Shown piece by piece: positions 21,140 through 30,108 of a stretch of DNA of 64,000 bases (positions are counted from its first letter, which is position 1; every line of letters starts with the position of its first letter). The notes under the pieces were generated by a model. It was given only the letters and a program-made list of their open reading frames with translations. It searched no databases and was not told the origin of the DNA. Source of the DNA: Dolichospermum flos-aquae CCAP 1403/13F (GTDB lineage: Bacteria; Cyanobacteriota; Cyanobacteriia; Cyanobacteriales; Nostocaceae); assembly GCF_012516395.1 (NCBI RefSeq), contig NZ_CP051206.1, forward strand, positions 620,001 to 684,000. Reading direction: 5' to 3'. The position numbers were made by a program, and so were the translations under genes.

Positions 21140-21530
21140 AAAAACTCCTTACGGCACAAGACATACCCCATTGTGGGATTTAATAAAAACAAAGGAAAAG
21201 AGCAAGTGTGTGACTGATCAAAGTATATTTCTTTTTAATCTGGTCACTCCCTTGATGCTCTGTACGAAAATCAAAACGCTAGATATCACATTTATACACT
21301 AAATGTGTAATTTAGCGTCCTTAATCCAGTTATGGCTTACGCCAAGCTACGCTATCGGAAGCATAGCATACCGATAATTCGGACGGATCTTCCTAAAGTC
21401 ATCACTTACTTTAGCAGGATAGATATTTATTTGTTATAAAATTCACAGACAAATGACCGTATTCCGCAAAGTTTTGGAAATTTTTAACTTTGCAATTTAT
21501 CTCATTCCCATTTAGGAGCAGAATAATATT

Positions 21531-22439
21531 GTGTCTGAATCGCGTAATCGCTGGATAGTCCGAGTAGTTTTAGCTTTCGCTGTTGTTGCTTTTTTGGGTG
21601 TTTCTATTATGCCCATCATTACAGCGGTTAATAAACCCCAATCATCTCCACAAAATCAGCCCACTGCTGACCCTAAAATATCTTCATCGGAGCAAAAGTC
21701 AAAACTGGAAGATCAAGTTCGGGGTTATGAATTAGTTTTACAAAAAGATGCAGAAAATCAAACTGCACTCAAGGGACTTTTGCAAGCACGTCTGGGTTTG
21801 TTGAGTCAAAAAAGCCGGGGTGAAGTGAAACCAGCGGATATTCAAGCTGTGATTGAACCTTTAGAAAAACTCGCTAAACTCAATCCCCAACAGTCGGAGT
21901 ATGGGGTTTTACTGGCACAAGCTAAACAACAAATTGGTGATAAGGAGGGGGCTGCTCAAACTTATCGCTCTATTTTAACTACAAAACCTGGTGATTTGAA
22001 AGCTTTGCAGGGCATGGTGAATTTGCAATTAAGTGAAAAGCGTCCAGAAGCAGCTATTGGCTTATTACAAGAAAGCTTGGCTGCTGCGACTCAAGCCAAT
22101 ACTATTCAGCCGGGTAGTGTGGATGTGGTTGCTGTGCAGGTGCTTTTAGGTAGTGTATACGCTTTTCAAAAGAATGATAATAAAGCTATCTCTGCTTATG
22201 ATGAAGCAATTAAGAAAGATGCTCAAGATTTTCGCCCCGTTTTAGCAAAGGCAATGCTGTTTAAGGAACAAGGTAAGCTTGATAAAGCAAAACCTTTATT
22301 TGATAGTGCGACGGCTTTAGCACCGGCTCAGTATAAGGATGAGATTAATAAAGCAGCAGCTTCTAATCCTACTCCTACGGCATCACCTACGCCTTCATCC
22401 ACAGAATCACCTACGGCATCACCTACGGCTACTCCGTAA
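21531..22439 (+). CDS. Membrane-anchored TPR protein
   Basis: 302 residues with a GTG start and TAGGAG upstream. One N-terminal membrane helix (IVRVVLAFAVVAFLGVSIM, residues 8-28), then about four TPR-like helical pairs (residues 60-265; for example YRSILTTKPGDLKALQGMV and AYDEAIKKDAQDFRPVLAKA). The last 30 residues are a Pro/Thr/Ser tail. TPRs mediate protein-protein contacts, probably on the periplasmic or lumenal side. Related genes are common in cyanobacteria without assigned function. Confidence 0.75.
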   Translation: MSESRNRWIVRVVLAFAVVAFLGVSIMPIITAVNKPQSSPQNQPTADPKISSSEQKSKLEDQVRGYELVLQKDAENQTALKGLLQARLGLLSQKSRGEVKPADIQAVIEPLEKLAKLNPQQSEYGVLLAQAKQQIGDKEGAAQTYRSILTTKPGDLKALQGMVNLQLSEKRPEAAIGLLQESLAAATQANTIQPGSVDVVAVQVLLGSVYAFQKNDNKAISAYDEAIKKDAQDFRPVLAKAMLFKEQGKLDKAKPLFDSATALAPAQYKDEINKAAASNPTPTASPTPSSTESPTASPTATP

Positions 22440-22560
22440 GGTGTAGGGAGGAGAGGTAAACTGATAGAAGTCTCTGAGTTTTTTAGCAATAAAATAGGAG
22501 TTGAGCAAAAAATAATTCAACTCCTGATCAATAAATTATTTTTTGATCAGGATGCTGAAA

Positions 22561-22902
22561 TTAAAAGGGTAAGTATCCTGTTGTAAGCATTTTATAACCA
22601 GAGGCGATGCAAATTAGTGAGAGAAAAAACTGCCATAAACTAGTAGGGTTAAGAATTGCACGACTGCTAATAAATATGGCCATAATACCAACGGCAACAG
22701 CAGTCCATCCCAAATCTTTCATACTTCCTGGAGCAAAAACTAGCAAGAGTACACCTGATGTTAATGCTAATACTGAAATATCAGCAGAAATTCCTCGCCA
22801 CCAATAAGGATAAACATTGGTTGTAAAAAAGATATTTTCTCCTACAAGATAAATACCCAAAATTAGCAACCCAAAGCCGACAATTCTCAGTAAAAAGCCC
22901 AT
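22561..22902 (-). CDS. Small four-helix membrane protein, unknown function
   Basis: 113 residues with four hydrophobic segments (LLRIVGFGLLILGIYLV, ISVLALTSGVLLLVF, WTAVAVGIMAIFIS, LWQFFLSLICIASGYKML). No known motif. It follows the Mn exporter gene on the same strand after 131 bp; that gap contains a possible hairpin (GCACCT at 22972-22977 with AGGTGC at 23011-23016). Whether they are co-transcribed is not clear. Confidence 0.6.
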   Translation of the reverse strand: MGFLLRIVGFGLLILGIYLVGENIFFTTNVYPYWWRGISADISVLALTSGVLLLVFAPGSMKDLGWTAVAVGIMAIFISSRAILNPTSLWQFFLSLICIASGYKMLTTGYLPF

Positions 22903-23033
22903 AATGTACCCCTATAAAAAAATTTACATCTGACTAAGACTTAAAAGTACAACTGAGGGCGGGGAAACCACGCACCTACAGGTTTTGTAATTTTATCACG
23001 GATCTCACTCAGGTGCATACAGGGGTACTGAAC

Positions 23034-23651
23034 TTATTGTCCTTCTATGGCGGCCACTATGCCGAAGATGATAAATAGAAAGCCGCCGATAAAGGTAATT
23101 TGTCTTTCGGATATCTTACCTGCTATTAATCTACCACCGATGACGGCGATCGCTGCACAAATTGCGTGTCCTAATATCGCTCCCAGTGTCACACCAATGG
23201 GGTTATTCCCGGCTGCTAAGGCTATTGTAGCTATTTGTGTGCGATCGCCCCATTCTGCTATAAATGTTAGTACGAAGGATTTCAGTAAAATTGACCAAAC
23301 ACTTTTTTCCTGGGAATTATCTAAATCTGCTTTTTCCACCGCTTCTTGTGCTTCTTCTGCGACTTCTTCGGTAGCAGATACACCCATTTTATTGGCATCA
23401 TAGATTAATTTTAAACCAAAGGCAATAAACAAAACTATTTCGGCGTAATGAATATAGATTTTTGGTAATAAAGATACTACCTGCCCAAATGCAACCGATA
23501 AGATAGTCATAGCCGCTAAAGCAGCGACTACACCAGTGAATACCAAGCGCCGCGAGTGGTGAATGGACAAAATCACAGCAATAAAAAATGTTTTATCACC
23601 TAGTTCGGAAAAGGTAATTAGTAGTAAACCTTGGGTAAAAGCTGTTAACAC
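23034..23651 (-). CDS. mnx: TMEM165/GDT1 family manganese exporter
   Basis: 205 residues, GTG start with AGGAG eight bases upstream. Two copies of the family signature are visible: FSELGDKTFF near residue 14 and IAEWGDRTQI near residue 131, each in a three-helix bundle joined by an acidic linker (EEVAEEAQEAVEKADL). UPF0016/GDT1 proteins move Mn2+ (or Ca2+) in exchange for protons; the Synechocystis homologue Mnx exports Mn from the cytoplasm into the thylakoid lumen. A yybP-ykoY Mn riboswitch lies directly upstream, which strongly supports Mn as substrate. Confidence 0.9.
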   Translation of the reverse strand: MLTAFTQGLLLITFSELGDKTFFIAVILSIHHSRRLVFTGVVAALAAMTILSVAFGQVVSLLPKIYIHYAEIVLFIAFGLKLIYDANKMGVSATEEVAEEAQEAVEKADLDNSQEKSVWSILLKSFVLTFIAEWGDRTQIATIALAAGNNPIGVTLGAILGHAICAAIAVIGGRLIAGKISERQITFIGGFLFIIFGIVAAIEGQ

Positions 23652-23699
23652 TCTCTCAAACTCCTAAAGGATTTTTTACCTGTGTGGAGTATCAATGAG

Positions 23700-23866
23700 A
23701 GCAATAAAACCTCACTGAACTCCACATAGTTAAATGTGTAGTCAGTGAAGGTCTCGCTTTCAAATACTTTATTTATTCGCTATCTAAACCAGGCTCATCA
23801 CCAGTATGTTGACTTAGATATACTGAACAGAAAACTTTGATTTACTGCCAGCAGCTACTCCCCTTC
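23700..23866 (-). ncRNA. yybP-ykoY manganese riboswitch
   Basis: On the minus strand the leader of the Mn exporter begins AAGGGGAGTAGC (23854-23865), the hallmark 5' loop of yybP-ykoY RNAs, and later carries AGCGAGACCTTCACTGA (about 23743-23759), the second Mn-binding loop. That is followed by the pairing arm CAGTGAGGT and a T-rich stretch. These are the two loops that sandwich Mn2+ in known structures. Such switches turn expression on when Mn is high, as fits an exporter. Confidence 0.85.
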
Positions 23867-23930
23867 TATTAGTTATGTATAATACTCTTTCTGACAACAA
23901 AAGTCAAGCCATAAACCCTAATTTGAGATT

Positions 23931-24899
23931 ATGACCTATTTAGAAACCGCAGCCCAATTTTACAGCCAAGTTGCCCAAACACCAGAAATAGGTCTTTGTT
24001 GTGTTCAAAGTACACCTTTACAATTACCAGGGCTAAAAATTCCTCTAGCTATGCAGGAAATGAACTATGGTTGTGGAACTACGGTTCATCACAACGAACT
24101 TAATAATGAACCAACAGTTTTATATATTGGTGTCGGTGGTGGGTTGGAAGCTTTGCAATTTGCTTATTTTTCTCGTCGTCCTAGTGCGGTGATTGCTGTT
24201 GAACCGGTGGAAGCTATGCGAGAAGCTGCAATGCGTAATTTACAAATTGCTGCAACAGAAAACCCTTGGTTTGATCCTAGCTTTGTCGAAATTCGTCCGG
24301 GGGATGCTTTTAATTTACCTGTTGCGGATGCTTCTGTAGATGTAGTCGCGCAAAATTGCCTGTTTAATATTTTTGAACCAGCAGATTTAACTTGCGCTTT
24401 AAAAGAAGCATATCGGGTATTAAAATCAGGTGGACGCTTGCAGATGAGTGACCCGATTGCAACAAGTCCAATTCCTGCTCATTTACAACAAAATGAACAT
24501 TTACGCGCTTTATGTTTATCTGGTGCTATTACATATCCAGAATATACTAACTTAATTATTAATGCGGGTTTTGGACAAATTGAAATTCGCGCTCGTCGTC
24601 CTTATCGGTTGTTAGATAAACACAATTATCAATTAAAAGAAAATCTCCTTTTAGAAAGTCTGGATTCTGTGGCTTTTAAGGTAGATATTCCCGCAGACGG
24701 AGCTTGTATTTTTACTGGTAAAACAGCGATTTATGCAGGTAAGGAAGCATTTTTTGATGATAAGAATGGGCATATTTTACAAAGAGGAATTCCTGCGGCG
24801 GTTTGTGATAAAACAGCGGGAAATTTAGCAAATTCAAATCCTGAAGAAATCATTATTACTAATTCTACATGGTATTACGATGGTGGGGGATGTTGTTAA
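23931..24899 (+). CDS. arsM: Arsenite methyltransferase ArsM, arsenosugar type
   Basis: 322 residues. SAM-binding motif YIGVGGGLEALQF near residue 65, acidic VEP for ribose binding, and GDAFNLPVADASVDVVAQNC. Conserved cysteines include CC near residue 24 (IGLCCVQSTPLQ) and the C-terminal YYDGGGCC. The enzyme methylates As(III) and, in cyanobacteria, starts arsenosugar synthesis. It diverges from the Mn exporter with a shared upstream region. No arsS radical-SAM gene is adjacent. Confidence 0.9.
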   Translation: MTYLETAAQFYSQVAQTPEIGLCCVQSTPLQLPGLKIPLAMQEMNYGCGTTVHHNELNNEPTVLYIGVGGGLEALQFAYFSRRPSAVIAVEPVEAMREAAMRNLQIAATENPWFDPSFVEIRPGDAFNLPVADASVDVVAQNCLFNIFEPADLTCALKEAYRVLKSGGRLQMSDPIATSPIPAHLQQNEHLRALCLSGAITYPEYTNLIINAGFGQIEIRARRPYRLLDKHNYQLKENLLLESLDSVAFKVDIPADGACIFTGKTAIYAGKEAFFDDKNGHILQRGIPAAVCDKTAGNLANSNPEEIIITNSTWYYDGGGCC

Positions 24900-24977
24900 G
24901 AGTAATTCTTGTATCTAATCTAGCTGAGGTTTCGCGCAAAGATACAAAGGAGCAAAGACGCAAAGCCAGAAAACTCT

Positions 24978-25081
24978 CGTTCCCAGTCTCTGACTGGGAA
25001 TGCCATCTTAGAGGTTCTACCTCCAGGTATAATAGAGGCAGAGCCTCTTAACTACATTCCCACGCAGAGCATGGGAACGAG
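24978..25081. repeat. Palindromic element with CTCGTTCCCA ends
   Basis: Begins CTCGTTCCCAGTCTCTGACT and ends TGGGAACGAG; inner hairpin GAGGCAGAGCCTC. A partial copy of its left half, with the bases before it, recurs at 25146-25203. This repeat is widespread in cyanobacterial intergenic DNA. Confidence 0.7.
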
Positions 25082-25084
25082 ATG

Positions 25085-25145
25085 GCTTTGTCGAAATTCG
25101 TCCGGGAGATGCTTTTAATTTACCTGTTGCAGATGCTTCTGTAGA
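25085..25145 (+). pseudogene. 61-bp duplicated fragment of arsM
   Basis: Matches arsM 24280-24340 in 59 of 61 positions, starting GCTTTGTCGAAATTCGTCCG. It lies between two copies of the CGCAAAGCCAGAAAACTCTC repeat (24961 and 25146). It has no start or stop of its own. Confidence 0.85.
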
Positions 25146-25196
25146 CGCAAAGCCAGAAAACTCTCGTTCTCAGTCTCTGACTGGGAATGCCATCTT

Positions 25197-25367
25197 AGAG
25201 GGTGTTTGAAAAGTTATGGTTGATGTATCAAATATTTTTTACCCCACCCTAACCCTCCCCTTGTAAAGGGGAGGGAACTGGATTTTTATTGTTTCCCCCC
25301 TTTACAAGGGGAAAGGGGGGTAGCAATGTGATGAAAATTACGGAATACCACTTTTCAAACATCCTCT
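25197..25367. mobile_element. MITE-like element of about 170 bp
   Basis: Terminal inverted repeats AGAGGGTGTTTGAAAAGT (25197-25214) and ACTTTTCAAACATCCTCT (25350-25367), one mismatch in 18. Inside are two strong hairpins, CCCTCCCCTTGTAAAGGGGAGGG-type (in parts: CCCTCCCC with GGGGAGGG) and CCCCCCTTT with AAAGGGGGG. No ORF. A second right-end-like sequence follows at about 25377-25396. Confidence 0.65.
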
Positions 25368-25492
25368 TAGGTTGAATGACTTTTAAAACATCCTCTTATA
25401 GAAATTCGTGCTAGAGATGCTTCTATGATTACACCTTTTTTTCAACAGCTAAATTCACCTTTAACAAAAAAGGAAATTAATGCCATAAAAAT

Positions 25493-25554
25493 CTTGCCCG
25501 CGTGAGCGAGACGCTCACACTACAGTCCATCATTTTTATCTTGACAAACTACTA
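25493..25554. repeat. 62-bp dispersed repeat, copy 1
   Basis: Starts CTTGCCCGCGTGAGCGAGAC and ends in TTGACAAACTACT. The reverse complement occurs without visible change at 49579-49640. It contains the hairpin GTGAGCG-AGA-CGCTCAC. Confidence 0.85.
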
Positions 25555-25631
25555 GGAACGAGATAAAGATTTATTATTCTCAGTTATTATTTGGTATATA
25601 CCCTATAAAATTATGTGTTCCCCGCACTGTT

Positions 25632-25823
25632 ATGGAAAATCAATTGGGATTTTTGCTGAAGCTGCTATTATTTTCGACTTTGCTATCGATATTAATTAAA
25701 TATGCTGCTCCGTTTTTAGGGATTCCAGCAACGGTGACAAATGTGTTAATTATGGTTTTGTTACCAACTATAATTATGGTAACTGTTCTACTGTGGCGAA
25801 TACCAAGACAAAAGCAAAATTAA
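25632..25823 (+). CDS. Small two-helix membrane protein
   Basis: 63 residues, two hydrophobic helices (FLLKLLLFSTLLSILIKYA and VTNVLIMVLLPTIIMVTVLL) and a basic end. No family recognised. It precedes the AI-2E-type transporter gene on the same strand by 88 bp and could be its small partner; it is probably real given its clean membrane profile and position. Confidence 0.6.
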   Translation: MENQLGFLLKLLLFSTLLSILIKYAAPFLGIPATVTNVLIMVLLPTIIMVTVLLWRIPRQKQN

Positions 25824-25911
25824 CAGAAAAAATATAGTCAGTGTTGCTAAAATCAGCTAATCTAACTGCATTGTCATCAAAAAGCATTTTACCAAGCTGG
25901 GAGTCTTGCTT

Positions 25912-27000
25912 GTGAATCTTGGTCAATGGATAGGCTTAATTGCTTTAGTTATATCTTTATACATATTGTGGCAACTTAGGGACGTTTTGCTGCTAATATT
26001 TGCGGCGGTTGTTTTAGCGACGACTTTAAATCGTCTCGCGCGACGCTTTCAAAGTTTAGGAATAAAACGAGGATTATCAGTTTTATTAGCTGTAGGGATT
26101 TTCTTTGCGGGTGTTGTCTGTTTTTTCTGGTTAATTGTCCCCCCTTTTATCCAGCAATTTCATGAACTCACTTATCGAGTTCCCCAAGGATTTGGGCGGT
26201 TTAATAGTTGGATTGATGTCCAAAGAACTCATATTCCTGAACAATTATTACCCTATATACCGGATCTTAATAGTTTAATTGCACAGGCACAACCGCTATT
26301 TAATCGCTTATTAGGTAATTCTTTTGCTTTTGTTTCTGGTTCATTAGAAGTTGTTCTCAAAATTTTATTAGTCCTGGTTTTAACAGGAATGTTTTTAGTT
26401 AATCCTGATGCTTATCAAAAAGTATTTGTTCGCATATTTCCTTCTTTTTATCGGCGACGGGTGATGGGAATTTTAGAACAGTGCGAAGTTTCTTTAGAGG
26501 GATGGGTGACTGGTGCTTCTATTGGAGTTTTTGTAGTTGGGTTGATGAGTTTGGTGGGTTTATCAATTTTAGGGGTGAAGGCTGCTTTGGCTTTGGGGGT
26601 GTTAGCGGGATTTATGAATTTAATTCCTAATTTGGGTCCGACTATGAGTGTAGTCCCAGCAATGGCGATCGCTCTTTTGGATAATCCCTGGAAAGCTGTT
26701 GCTGTTTTTGTTCTCTACTTTTTTATTCAACAGGCTGAGAGCAATTTTATCACACCTGTAGTCATGGCACATCAAGTATCTTTACTACCAGCAGTTACTT
26801 TAATTTCTCAGTTATTTTTTGTGACATTTTTTGGATTTTTAGGATTATTTTTAGCACTTCCTTTAACGGTTGTTTTCAGAATTTGGGTGCAAGAAATATT
26901 GGTTAAAGACGTGTTAGATAAATGGGGTAATTATGCAGAAGATAATACCGAATTAGTGATAGTGGAGAAGTATTCAGATATCAATGATGAAGTGGAATAG
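25912..27000 (+). CDS. AI-2E transporter family (PerM/UPF0118) membrane protein
   Basis: About 362 residues. I place the start at GTG 25912 rather than TTG 25906 because GGGAG (25899-25903) is 8 bases before the GTG but only 2 before the TTG. Seven to eight membrane helices with the family pattern: an N-terminal pair, a hydrophilic loop (VPQGFGRFNSWIDVQRTHIP), then GFMNLIPNLGP and TPVVMAHQVSLLPAVTLIS near the C-terminus. The family includes TqsA (autoinducer-2 efflux) and Na/H antiporter-like members; substrate unknown here. Confidence 0.85.
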   Translation: MNLGQWIGLIALVISLYILWQLRDVLLLIFAAVVLATTLNRLARRFQSLGIKRGLSVLLAVGIFFAGVVCFFWLIVPPFIQQFHELTYRVPQGFGRFNSWIDVQRTHIPEQLLPYIPDLNSLIAQAQPLFNRLLGNSFAFVSGSLEVVLKILLVLVLTGMFLVNPDAYQKVFVRIFPSFYRRRVMGILEQCEVSLEGWVTGASIGVFVVGLMSLVGLSILGVKAALALGVLAGFMNLIPNLGPTMSVVPAMAIALLDNPWKAVAVFVLYFFIQQAESNFITPVVMAHQVSLLPAVTLISQLFFVTFFGFLGLFLALPLTVVFRIWVQEILVKDVLDKWGNYAEDNTELVIVEKYSDINDEVE

Positions 27001-27348
27001 TTTAGGAGTGTACTTTTGTATAAATAAATTCATAAATACATTTACTTCTGATCAGATTTTCAATTTTTGAATATTTTATACTTGTTAAAAGTATAAATAA
27101 AATTATAATTGTAGTATTACAAACTTCATTTTTTCTCAGAAATAGAAGAAAAAACACTATCTAAGGAATGATTTATTTTTTAATTTTAATTTCATCTATA
27201 TTTGTGCTGTTAATTACGACATCAATTATTTTTCAGATATAAAATGTGTTTCTACGCAATTCGTAGGCACATATATTTTTAATGATTGTGTAGCTACCGT
27301 TTCAAAAGTAACTCTCAAAAGTATTTTTTACCATTTTAGGTATTGATA
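27001..27348. other. AT-rich spacer, no gene seen
   Basis: About 350 bp, strongly AT-rich, with no open frame of note. TTAGG at 27336-27340 serves as ribosome binding site for the next gene. Confidence 0.6.
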
Positions 27349-27717
27349 ATGACTTACAACTCAGAGGAAATGCAGCAGATTCTTGAAGTAGCTTTTAGAC
27401 GAAAGCAACAGGGAGAATATACAAGAGAACAAATTATAGAAATAGCCTCAGAATTAGGTGTTTCTTCAGAGTCGCTACAAGCTGCGGAACAAGAATGGTT
27501 AAAAAATAATATAGAAGTGAAACAAGAGCAAATGTCTAATAGTCAACAACGGAAAGGTTTCAAATCACACCTATTTGCTTTTCTGGCAATTAATGGTTTT
27601 TTGGTGCTGTTAAATCTGGTGGTAAGTCCTGGATATTTTTGGGCAATTTATCCCATATTAGGATGGGGATTAGGTTTATTATTGCATGGAATCAAGGTTT
27701 ATATTAGTAATACCTAA
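27349..27717 (+). CDS. 2TM domain protein
   Basis: 122 residues from ATG 27349 (TTAGG eight bases upstream; an upstream TTG is less likely). Residues 1-50 are a soluble helical part (EEMQQILEVAFRRKQQGEYTREQIIEIASELGVS in pieces), about 68-115 hold two membrane helices typical of the 2TM family (SHLFAFLAINGFLVLLNLVV; YPILGWGLGLLLHGIKVY). Function unknown; such domains often pair with sensors or histidine kinases, but none is nearby. Confidence 0.75.
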   Translation: MTYNSEEMQQILEVAFRRKQQGEYTREQIIEIASELGVSSESLQAAEQEWLKNNIEVKQEQMSNSQQRKGFKSHLFAFLAINGFLVLLNLVVSPGYFWAIYPILGWGLGLLLHGIKVYISNT

Positions 27718-27721
27718 AAGA

Positions 27722-27752
27722 GATCCCCGACTTCTTGAAGAGGCCGGGGATC
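27722..27752. terminator. Bidirectional terminator-like palindrome, second copy
   Basis: GATCCCCGACTTCTT followed by GAAGAGGCCGGGGATC, one arm changed by two bases compared with the copy at 4811-4841. It lies between the stops of two convergent genes. Confidence 0.65.
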
Positions 27753-27803
27753 TTATCCCCTTTTAATTTAAGATTTACTACAGCGTCTTTTTGGGCTTGA
27801 TAA

Positions 27804-29408
27804 TTACTCAACTATATTCACTATTTCAGAATTAGCTAATGTTGGTGCGGTGAAAATTTGCGAATACAAATTTGTCGGTTGTTGACGAGCGATAATTGGT
27901 AAGACTTGACGAGCATGAGCCGCAACTTCCAATGTTTTCACATCATAAGCTTGTGTGATCATCTTAGGATAAAAACCAATACCAATGATGGGAATTAACA
28001 AGCAAGCGGTGATAAACAATTCACGAGGCTTAATATCAAGAACTACAGCATCTAAATGTAAGTCTTGATGTTGATTACCGTAGAAAACTTGACGCAACAT
28101 GGAAAGCAAATAAATGGGTGTCAAAATCACGCCAACTGCTGATAGAAAGATGACTACAATTTTGAAGCTGGAACTGTAAACATCGCTAGTAGCAAAACCT
28201 AAGAACACCATCAATTCACCGACAAAACCACTCATACCGGGTAAAGCCAGAGAAGCCATTGAACCTATAGTAAAGAGAGCGAAAGTTCTGGGCATTACTT
28301 TAGCTATACCGCCCATTTTATCCATTACTAAGGTGTGGGTACGTTCGTAAGTTACACCAGAAAGGAAGAATAAACTAGCAGCAATTAAACCGTGAGAAAC
28401 CATTTGTAATACAGCACCGCTAATCCCGATTTCTGTATAAGATGCAATGCCAATTAACACAAACCCCATGTGGGCAATTGAAGAGTAGGCCAAACGGCGT
28501 TTGAGATTGGTTTGAGCAAAGGCACAACAAGCGCCGTAAACAATATTAACTACACCTAAAATCGCTAAAACTGGCGCAAAGGTAACATGAGCATCAGTTA
28601 ACATCTCTACGTTGAAGCGAATTAGGGCATAACCACCCATCTTTAACAAGACACCGGCTAAAATCATTGAACCGGGTGCAGATGCTTCACCATGAGCATC
28701 AGGCAACCATGTATGTAACGGGAAAATTGGTAGTTTGACACCGTAAGCGATTAAGAAACCTGCATATAGTGCTAGTTCTAAAGCTTTGGGATATTCTTTC
28801 ATTCCCAATTCGGTCATGTTGAAGGTGAAGTTATCACCATAGAAAGCCATTGCAAAACCAGCTACCAGTATAAATATAGAGGCTGCGGCGGTATAGATAA
28901 TAAATTTAGTAGCTGCGTAATGGCGGTTTGCGCCTCCCCAGATGGCAATTAGTAAGTAAACGGGTACTAACTCTACTTCCCACATCAAGAAGAACATTAA
29001 CAAGTCCTGGGAGAGGAATACACCTAACTGAGCGCTGTACATGATCAACATCAACGCATAAAATAAACGCGGCTTGGTGGTTACTTTCCAAGCCGCGAAT
29101 ACTGCGAGTGTGTTAATGAAGCCCGTTAGAAGTATCAGGGGCATTGATAAACCATCAATGCCTAGCGACCAGTTCAAGCCAAGTTGGGGTATCCAAGGAT
29201 AGCTTTCTGTCATTTGCAGGGCTGAACTTTGAAAGTCGTAACTCTGCCACAGGGCAAAAGTCATGAATGCAAAGTCTAATAGTGCCACTCCCAAGCCGTA
29301 CCAGCGGACGGTTTTACCCTCTTTATCGGGAATGATGGGAATTGCGAGCGCTGCCACTAAAGGCAGGAAGATTATGGCTGATAACCAAGGAATTTCTATG
29401 GCATTCAT
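27804..29408 (-). CDS. ndhD: NDH-1 subunit 4 (NdhD), respiratory/cyclic type
   Basis: 534 residues, about 14 membrane helices. Signature of the Mrp-antiporter-like ND4 core: [12 protein letters not shown] (conserved Glu), [45 protein letters not shown]. NdhD is one of the proton-pumping subunits of the thylakoid NDH-1 complex in respiration and cyclic electron flow; sequence looks closer to the NdhD1/D2 class than to the CO2-uptake NdhD3/D4 class, from memory of the family. The start codon abuts a HEARO-like element, so its native 5' region is displaced; AAGG six bases upstream may act as ribosome binding site. Confidence 0.93.
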   Translation of the reverse strand: MNAIEIPWLSAIIFLPLVAALAIPIIPDKEGKTVRWYGLGVALLDFAFMTFALWQSYDFQSSALQMTESYPWIPQLGLNWSLGIDGLSMPLILLTGFINTLAVFAAWKVTTKPRLFYALMLIMYSAQLGVFLSQDLLMFFLMWEVELVPVYLLIAIWGGANRHYAATKFIIYTAAASIFILVAGFAMAFYGDNFTFNMTELGMKEYPKALELALYAGFLIAYGVKLPIFPLHTWLPDAHGEASAPGSMILAGVLLKMGGYALIRFNVEMLTDAHVTFAPVLAILGVVNIVYGACCAFAQTNLKRRLAYSSIAHMGFVLIGIASYTEIGISGAVLQMVSHGLIAASLFFLSGVTYERTHTLVMDKMGGIAKVMPRTFALFTIGSMASLALPGMSGFVGELMVFLGFATSDVYSSSFKIVVIFLSAVGVILTPIYLLSMLRQVFYGNQHQDLHLDAVVLDIKPRELFITACLLIPIIGIGFYPKMITQAYDVKTLEVAAHARQVLPIIARQQPTNLYSQIFTAPTLANSEIVNIVE

Positions 29409-29851
29409 AAGACCTTGTGGTAAGTGGGAAACTCAGTCACTTTAGTGCTGAGAGGAAAATGACTCGTGCGGTTTTAACCGCTGTGCATATTTTTTCATTA
29501 CCGCCTTGGAGTTGGGAAATTCGGGGTACTTTTGTAATGTACTTTCAACGGGACAATTACCGATTCGAGTTTCCCAACTCTGTACGCATAATGTTTTGCC
29601 CTAAAGAGCCTCCCATCTCTGGGGTAATGTTAGCTTCGACCTGTTATCAGAGCTTTTTAGACTTGCAACACTGTTCCAGTGACCTTAGAACTGTTTAATT
29701 GCAAATGACAGAGCGGGGAACTAGCAACGCATTCCGAGGTGTCGTGACTCAAATAACGGCTACCCTTCGACTTCGCTCAGGGTGGTCTGGTCAGTACGGC
29801 TTGCTTGATTAATCTTGCAAGCCCAGTCCCTTTAGGGCTGGGTTACTGACC
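29409..29851 (-). mobile_element. HEARO-like (IscB omega-RNA type) structured repeat, copy 2, ORF-less
   Basis: A 443-bp inverted copy of 3179-3646. On the minus strand it begins GGTCAGTAACCCAGCCCTAA: GGTCAGTA pairs with TACTGACC, enclosing the hairpins CCCAG-CTGGG and GCTTGC-GCAAGC, then ACCCT...AGGGT. It ends at GGTCTT directly before the ATGAAT of ndhD. No nuclease ORF. The variable hairpin carries CCCTTCGACTTCGCTCAGGG, a dispersed palindrome also found inside tnpB at 62142-62161. Confidence 0.55.
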
Positions 29852-30108
29852 ACTGTTGACAATATGTTTTTGGTTTTGCTTTTGTTTACATTATATTAAG
29901 GAATCGTTACGTCTGTAAACGATTTCTTATGAAGATTTCCAATTTGGAGGACAGATAGTCATAAATACTTACTCAATTATGCCGCGAGTCCATTCTAAAT
30001 GTAAATTTTTGTAACGTCAACAAAAAAACAGCGACTAATATCGCTGTCTTTAGTTATAATGAACAGCTTGAGGATAAATTAAATTTTTATCAAAGTTATC
30101 TCTGTTTC

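Noticed and set aside
24869..25051. Short frame overlapping the end of arsM
   Set aside because: It lies in repeat DNA and reads through a palindromic element; no coding signs.
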